From contig NZ_JALDST010000001.1 in NCBI RefSeq assembly GCF_022747945.1, positions 5,890,001 through 5,954,000 on the forward strand: a stretch of DNA of 64,000 bases. Reading direction: 5' to 3'. The notes beneath the pieces are model-generated. The model did no database searches and was not told where the DNA came from. It saw only the letters and a list, made by a program, of their open reading frames with translations. The position numbers and the translations under genes are program-made. Below, one piece after another: positions 62,062 through 64,000 of the stretch. The first letter of the stretch is position 1. Each line of letters begins with the position of its first letter. This DNA comes from Micromonospora sp. R77. Its GTDB lineage: Bacteria; Actinomycetota; Actinomycetes; Mycobacteriales; Micromonosporaceae.

Positions 62062-63344
62062 ACATCGGATTAGGTCGAATCGCTGTCCTGGTCGCGACGC
62101 TGACCACCGCCCTGTCCATCACCGCGCCGGCCGCCGCGGCACCGGTCAGACACAAGATTGGCTGGCTCGTCACCGAGGCGACCGGCGGCACCCCGGTCGC
62201 GCCAGACGCGCCGCCCCAGACCAACAGCAACCCGCCCCGAACCAGCAACATCTCCACCCTCGCCACCCCGGCCGATGACCTCAAGCAGGTGTGCCGCAGC
62301 CAGCACACGCAGGAGGCCTCCACCAAGCAAGGCTGGATGGCCGACCGGTTCAACCGATGCTGGATCGGGCACAGAAATGTTGTCCTCCGCTGCCTCAACT
62401 GCCCCACAATGATCGCGAGTGTGGAATTCGACTACACCCTGGTCGGCATCGCCCAAAACGGCACCCGGCAAGTCGACTTCACCTTGACCTTCGACAACTG
62501 GCTGCCTCTGGGGGGCGAGGAGCGGGAAACCACGCCGTTTCGGGTTTCGTTGTCGGGCTGCGGCTCCCTCGTGTCGTGCAACCCAGCGCTCGGCGAGTTC
62601 ACCCAACCATTGGGGTCCTGGCGGCTCGCGCCCACCTGGCAGGTGACGATGACCTCGGCCAACAACACCGGAGTCGGATCGGAGTTCCTGGCCACCTCTC
62701 TCGTCACGATGAGCATGGCCATCACACCCCTGTCCGCGAACATCCAACCCTGGGTCGAGAACAACATGACCACCGGGCAGGTGCGCTTCGATTCCGCAGG
62801 TGCCGTCGCCGGCAAGTACAACGGCACCGTGTTCTCCGACTTCACCCCGACCTACAACCTGGTCGCGCTCGCTCGCGCCGACAACAACGAGGACGGAGTC
62901 AGGGAATCCATCCTGCACATTGACGACGCCCTGCATCACATCGAACGCACCTTCCCGTCATTCATCGGGAAAAGCCCTCCGGGTGAGTACAAGGCGTCCC
63001 TGGGAGCCAACCAGAGACCCCTGCACCGTACGACCAGCACCACCGACAAGAACAACAATCGGACTTACGCCGGAAAGGTCTGCGACGACGTCTGGGGTTC
63101 TGGTGCCGCCACGCCCAACCTCAACTGCGACGAGTACCCGATGGCATCGACCAAGGAGGGTGCCTACACCGGCAGTAGCGCCTCATCCGGCAACACCGAA
63201 GGCTGGCGCACCTGGAACGGATCCTCACGGATCATCGGCGAGGTCGACAACCAGGACTCCGGCCGGCAATACCTGAACATCGGCTTCTACCAGCCGAACC
63301 GCATCCTCAACAACGACCCCTTCTTCGTCGCGATCAACCGCTGA
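62058..63344 (+). CDS. Secreted protein with NucA/NucB-type DNase domain
   Basis: The 428-aa protein begins with a signal peptide (NIGLGRIAVLVATLTTALSI, then TAPAAAAP). A beta-rich middle follows (VEFDYTLVGIAQNGTRQVDF, WRLAPTWQVTMTSANNTGVG). The C-terminal domain contains YAGKVCDDVWG and LNCDEYPMASTKEGAYTGSS (about 355). This matches the NucA/NucB motif 'CDEYPxASxxEG', where D and E are at the active site. The end is RQYLNIGFYQPNRILNNDPF. It is probably a secreted nuclease, antibacterial or nutritional. It was coupled to a now-truncated upstream gene and ends at a strong terminator. Confidence 0.85.
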   Translation: MNIGLGRIAVLVATLTTALSITAPAAAAPVRHKIGWLVTEATGGTPVAPDAPPQTNSNPPRTSNISTLATPADDLKQVCRSQHTQEASTKQGWMADRFNRCWIGHRNVVLRCLNCPTMIASVEFDYTLVGIAQNGTRQVDFTLTFDNWLPLGGEERETTPFRVSLSGCGSLVSCNPALGEFTQPLGSWRLAPTWQVTMTSANNTGVGSEFLATSLVTMSMAITPLSANIQPWVENNMTTGQVRFDSAGAVAGKYNGTVFSDFTPTYNLVALARADNNEDGVRESILHIDDALHHIERTFPSFIGKSPPGEYKASLGANQRPLHRTTSTTDKNNNRTYAGKVCDDVWGSGAATPNLNCDEYPMASTKEGAYTGSSASSGNTEGWRTWNGSSRIIGEVDNQDSGRQYLNIGFYQPNRILNNDPFFVAINR

Positions 63345-63348
63345 TCTA

Positions 63349-63389
63349 GCCTCGGGTTCTCCCGCCAGCGAGGCGGGAGAACCCGAGGC
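63349..63389 (+). terminator. Strong hairpin terminator
   Basis: GCCTCGGGTTCTCCCGCC (63349-63366) pairs perfectly over 18 bp with 63372-63389, leaving a 5-base loop. It begins 5 bp after the DNase stop codon. No T-run follows, which is common in high-GC actinomycetes. Confidence 0.85.
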
Positions 63390-63404
63390 CCCGAGGAGCC
63401 CGCC

Positions 63405-63938
63405 ATGCCCACGATGCTGGAGACAGTGCTCCCCACGGATAACGGCCTGTTCCTACTCCGGGACGTCGCCGCGAACACCGCAGACGACCAGCGAGCCGCC
63501 TTCCAGGCCTCACGCATCCCCGGCAGCCGCGCAGGCCGGCGTGTCGCCGCCGCGGGGCCCGTACTGCTGGTCCGCTGCGCCCATCAATACACACGGCCCC
63601 ACGTACGAGTCGACGTTCTCGGCGGCACCCCCGACGACGACGGACCCTGGCAATGGGAAGAACGCATGCGGCTCGTCCTGCCCACCGGTGTCGTGACCCT
63701 TGACGCCGACCCGACGATGATGCTCGACCTGCCGCACATCGACCTCGGAGCGGGCCCCGGATCGTACGGCCTTTCCGTGGGTCACGTCGGACGTGCCGAG
63801 GCGCAAGAAGCGGCGAGGGAAGTCGCCGAACGAACCATCACCGCGTCGCTGGAGGAAACGAGAACGGCGTGGCAAAGCCTCGACGCAATAGAGCGCTACC
63901 TCATACGCCTGTGGCCTCTGGAGAGGCACCCTTCCTGA
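63405..63938 (+). CDS. Hypothetical protein (177 aa)
   Basis: The product starts MPTMLETVLPTDNGLFLLRD. It has strands (AAAGPVLLVRCAHQYTRPHV, RMRLVLPTGVVTLDADPTMM) and a helical C-terminus (RAEAQEAAREVAERTITASL, EETRTAWQSLDAIERYLIRL). It is cytoplasmic in appearance, with no signal or TM. It lies 16 bp after the terminator of the DNase gene, so it is probably separately transcribed. A role as immunity protein is possible but unproven. Confidence 0.55.
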   Translation: MPTMLETVLPTDNGLFLLRDVAANTADDQRAAFQASRIPGSRAGRRVAAAGPVLLVRCAHQYTRPHVRVDVLGGTPDDDGPWQWEERMRLVLPTGVVTLDADPTMMLDLPHIDLGAGPGSYGLSVGHVGRAEAQEAAREVAERTITASLEETRTAWQSLDAIERYLIRLWPLERHPS

Positions 63939-64000
63939 CCTCCGTCTGCCCGACGGATAGCCTCTACAAGATCCGGGGTGATTTCACGGCCCGGGGAGGC
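63939..64000. other. Right window edge, no gene recognised
   Basis: Only 62 bases; no feature is seen. Confidence 0.4.

Overview
The window is very GC-rich. It uses GTG and TTG starts freely and carries actinomycete signatures: paired DUF5753/DUF397 regulators, a LuxR-type membrane regulator, many small lipoproteins, and IS3, IS5, IS630 and IS701 elements. The gene content suggests a filamentous actinomycete, most plausibly Micromonosporaceae. That assignment is an inference; no rRNA or housekeeping gene is present to confirm it. Almost everything here looks accessory (genomic-island-like).

Region 1 (1-10.5 kb) is a mosaic: a HEPN protein at the left edge, an M20 peptidase, a chimaeric relic of an IS701 transposase and a tyrosine recombinase, a HAD hydrolase with a GC-rich hexamer repeat in front of it, an intact IS630-family element with TA target duplication, a decayed FAD oxidoreductase, an orphan DUF5753 regulator, a frameshifted XRE/TPR regulator and an IS3 fragment.

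Region 2 (10.6-29.8 kb) is a cluster of short single genes of the kinds that act as immunity proteins or accompany polymorphic toxins (DUF6928, EndoVII-like HNH, DUF4262, DUF4304, SUKH, DUF1877, YrhB/Imm35-like, DUF4259). Lipoproteins, membrane proteins and a DUF4041/GIY-YIG protein lie among them. Two ~600-bp homologous blocks (17.9 and 26.4 kb) and a third partial copy (31.15 kb) share a left arm that ends at the sequence of a tRNA-Val(CAC) anticodon loop. In the third copy this arm is joined to a tRNA-Val 3' half, so it reads as an attachment-site relic of an integrative element. Four relics of one minus-strand coding segment also occur here.

Region 3 (31.3-39.4 kb) has a DUF5753/DUF397 pair diverging from a four-gene translationally coupled operon, with two inverted repeats between them. 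Converging on that operon is a five-gene cassette: an FtsK/SpoIIIE-like ATPase, a 3-TM coiled-coil protein, an 86-aa helical protein and two further proteins. I do not recognise it as a described system.

Region 4 (39.6-58.4 kb) is a defence island. On the minus strand lie hsdR, hsdS, hsdM and an HTH protein fused to a degenerate adenine-methyltransferase-like domain. Divergent from it, across a perfect 20-bp palindrome, is a three-gene operon (Rad50/SMC-like ATPase with a Zn-hook-like CPVC, a 124-aa helical protein, a TM protein). Next come a large DUF4011/SF1 helicase/Vsr-like nuclease (Hhe-type) coupled to a HEPN-like protein, and a 614-aa coiled-coil protein of unknown function. The palindrome-centred arrangement is the best candidate here for a system not yet described.

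Region 5 (58.5-64 kb) has a DUF3558-like lipoprotein, a membrane protein, an IS3 element separating two truncated genes (one barstar-like by its N-terminus), a secreted NucA/NucB-type DNase with a strong terminator, and a final unknown gene.
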